Source: Verrucomicrobiota bacterium
Lineage (GTDB): Bacteria > Verrucomicrobiota > Verrucomicrobiia > Opitutales > Opitutaceae
DNA length: 5,560 bases
Assembly: GCA_030916665.1 (NCBI GenBank)
Contig: JAUPWC010000530.1
Coordinates: 1-5,560, forward strand
Reading direction: 5' to 3'
The first letter of the stretch is position 1. Each line of letters begins with the position of its first letter. The notes beneath the pieces were generated by a model. The model did no database searches. It was given only the letters and a program-made list of their open reading frames with translations, and was not told the origin of the DNA. Positions 4,699 through 5,560 of the stretch are shown here, piece after piece. The translations under genes and the position numbers were made by a program.

Positions 4699-5560
4699 AT
4701 GTGCTGCACATCCCTTAAACGGGCCGGCCTTTTCGCGCCTATGCGCGGACTGGTCCGCTCGGTCGTATCCGTGCTGGCGGCGGTCGCACTTTGCGTGCCG
4801 GCCTTCGCCCAGTCATCCGCCACCGGCATCATCCGGGGCAAGGTCCAGAACGCCACCAACGGCGCCTTCCTCGAAAACGCCACCGTGGAAATCGAGGGCA
4901 CCAACCGCATCTCCGTCACCAACGGCTACGGCGAATTCGAGTTCCGCGGCGTGCCCGCCGGCGAGGTCACCCTCAAAGCCGGCTACATCGGCCAGCCGAC
5001 GCAGTCCGCCACGGTAACCGTCGCCGACGGCGGCGAAGCCACCCAGGACTTCACCTTCCGCGGCGCCGCCGGCAAGGACGGGGTCGTCCAGCTCGACCCC
5101 TACACGGTCAATGTCGAACGCTACACCAACGCCCGCGCCGTCGCCATCGCCGCCGAGCGCAATGCGGTGAACATCAAAAACGTCGTCTCCATCGAGGAAT
5201 TCGGCGAGATCCCGAGCGGCAACGTCGGCGAGTTCGTGAAATTCCTCCCCGGCATCCAGATCGATTACGGTGCGTCCAACGGCAACAACCAGGGCTTCTC
5301 CGAGAACCGCGCCAACGGCGTCTCCGTCCGCGGTTTCGGCCCCGAGGACACCACCATCCTGATCGACGGCCTGCCCGTCTCCTCGACCCTGCCCGGCAAT
5401 CTCACCCGCCAGGTCGGCCTCGACCAGATGTCCATCAACAATGCCTCCCGTGTCGAGCTGATCAAGGTCGCCACGCCCGACATGCCCGCCAACTCCATCG
5501 GAGGCCAGGTCAACCTCGTCACCCGCAGCTCCTTCGAGTCCCCCAAGCCGAAGTATGACG
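4699..5560 (+). CDS. TonB-dependent outer-membrane receptor, N-terminal part (3' end outside window)
   Basis: The frame is open to the window end (287 complete codons). From ATG 4699, residues 1-37 form a signal peptide with core VVSVLAAVALCVPAFA and cleavage at AFA|Q. Residues ~42-115 are a carboxypeptidase-regulatory-like domain, with GKVQNATNGAFLENATVEI, then TNGYGEFEFRGVPAGEVTLK. A linker with LDPYTVNVER (132-141) follows, where a TonB-box-like segment is expected. The plug starts near NVVSIEEFGEIPSGNVGEF (161-179) and includes VSVRGFGPEDTTILIDGLPV (208-227). The plug end is SRVELIKVATPDMPANSIGG (250-269), then QVNLVTR. Such receptors import oligosaccharides or chelates with TonB energy; the neighbours favour a glycan. 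GAGA (4690-4693) is a weak ribosome binding site for ATG 4699. The in-frame ATG at 4741 gives a more conventional signal peptide (MRGLVRSVVSVL) but no visible ribosome binding site. No SusD-type partner is in view. Confidence 0.93.
   Translation, partial: MCCTSLKRAGLFAPMRGLVRSVVSVLAAVALCVPAFAQSSATGIIRGKVQNATNGAFLENATVEIEGTNRISVTNGYGEFEFRGVPAGEVTLKAGYIGQPTQSATVTVADGGEATQDFTFRGAAGKDGVVQLDPYTVNVERYTNARAVAIAAERNAVNIKNVVSIEEFGEIPSGNVGEFVKFLPGIQIDYGASNGNNQGFSENRANGVSVRGFGPEDTTILIDGLPVSSTLPGNLTRQVGLDQMSINNASRVELIKVATPDMPANSIGGQVNLVTRSSFESPKPKYD

Noticed and set aside
4791..5558. Open frame of 255 codons overlapping the receptor in another + frame
   Set aside because: The product is Arg/Pro/His-rich without motifs, and the receptor frame has a full domain series.

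Overview
The window is GC-rich and densely coded. All five recognisable genes lie on the + strand. The codon bias, the style of the TonB-dependent receptor (an N-terminal carboxypeptidase-regulatory-like domain before the plug) and the gene mix suggest a carbohydrate-degrading Gram-negative bacterium. My best guess is Verrucomicrobiota, family Opitutaceae. This is inferred from gene style; there is no rRNA or other taxonomic marker in the window.

Layout: (1) 1-578 is the C-terminal part of an alpha/beta-hydrolase of the S9 prolyl-oligopeptidase type, with Gly where the nucleophile Ser should be. (2) 575-1666 is a Gfo/Idh/MocA-type NAD(P)-dependent oxidoreductase, joined to gene 1 by an ATGA overlap. 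(3) 1663-2898 is a secreted five-bladed beta-propeller glycosidase-like protein, again joined by an ATGA overlap. Its first ~36 codons are made of palindromic repeat DNA placed ahead of the signal peptide. (4) 2899-3031 is a short gap holding a second, unrelated inverted repeat. (5) About 3032-4399 is a GPH-family (MelB-like) sugar:cation symporter whose stop codon lies inside another copy of the first repeat. (6) 4400-4698 is a 299-base gap with the rest of that repeat, a small hairpin and a possible promoter. (7) 4699 to the window end is the N-terminal part of a TonB-dependent outer-membrane receptor.

Together the genes look like a glycan or glycoside utilisation locus. The receptor would bring oligosaccharide across the outer membrane, the exported propeller protein would cleave or bind it, the symporter would carry the product across the inner membrane, and the oxidoreductase would act on the sugar or a derivative. 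No SusD-like gene is visible. The substrate cannot be read from the sequence.

The most unusual content is the repeat DNA. Two ~75-base elements (1692-1767 and 4385-4459) share one architecture: a 22-base hairpin, a 21-22-base spacer and a second 22-base hairpin, bounded by inverted GGTGGA/TCCACC. They resemble REP/BIME elements. One has become in-frame protein-coding sequence and the other supplies a stop codon. A separate perfect 20-base hairpin (1669-1688) and a second repeat type (2905-2988) lie at the other gene junctions.
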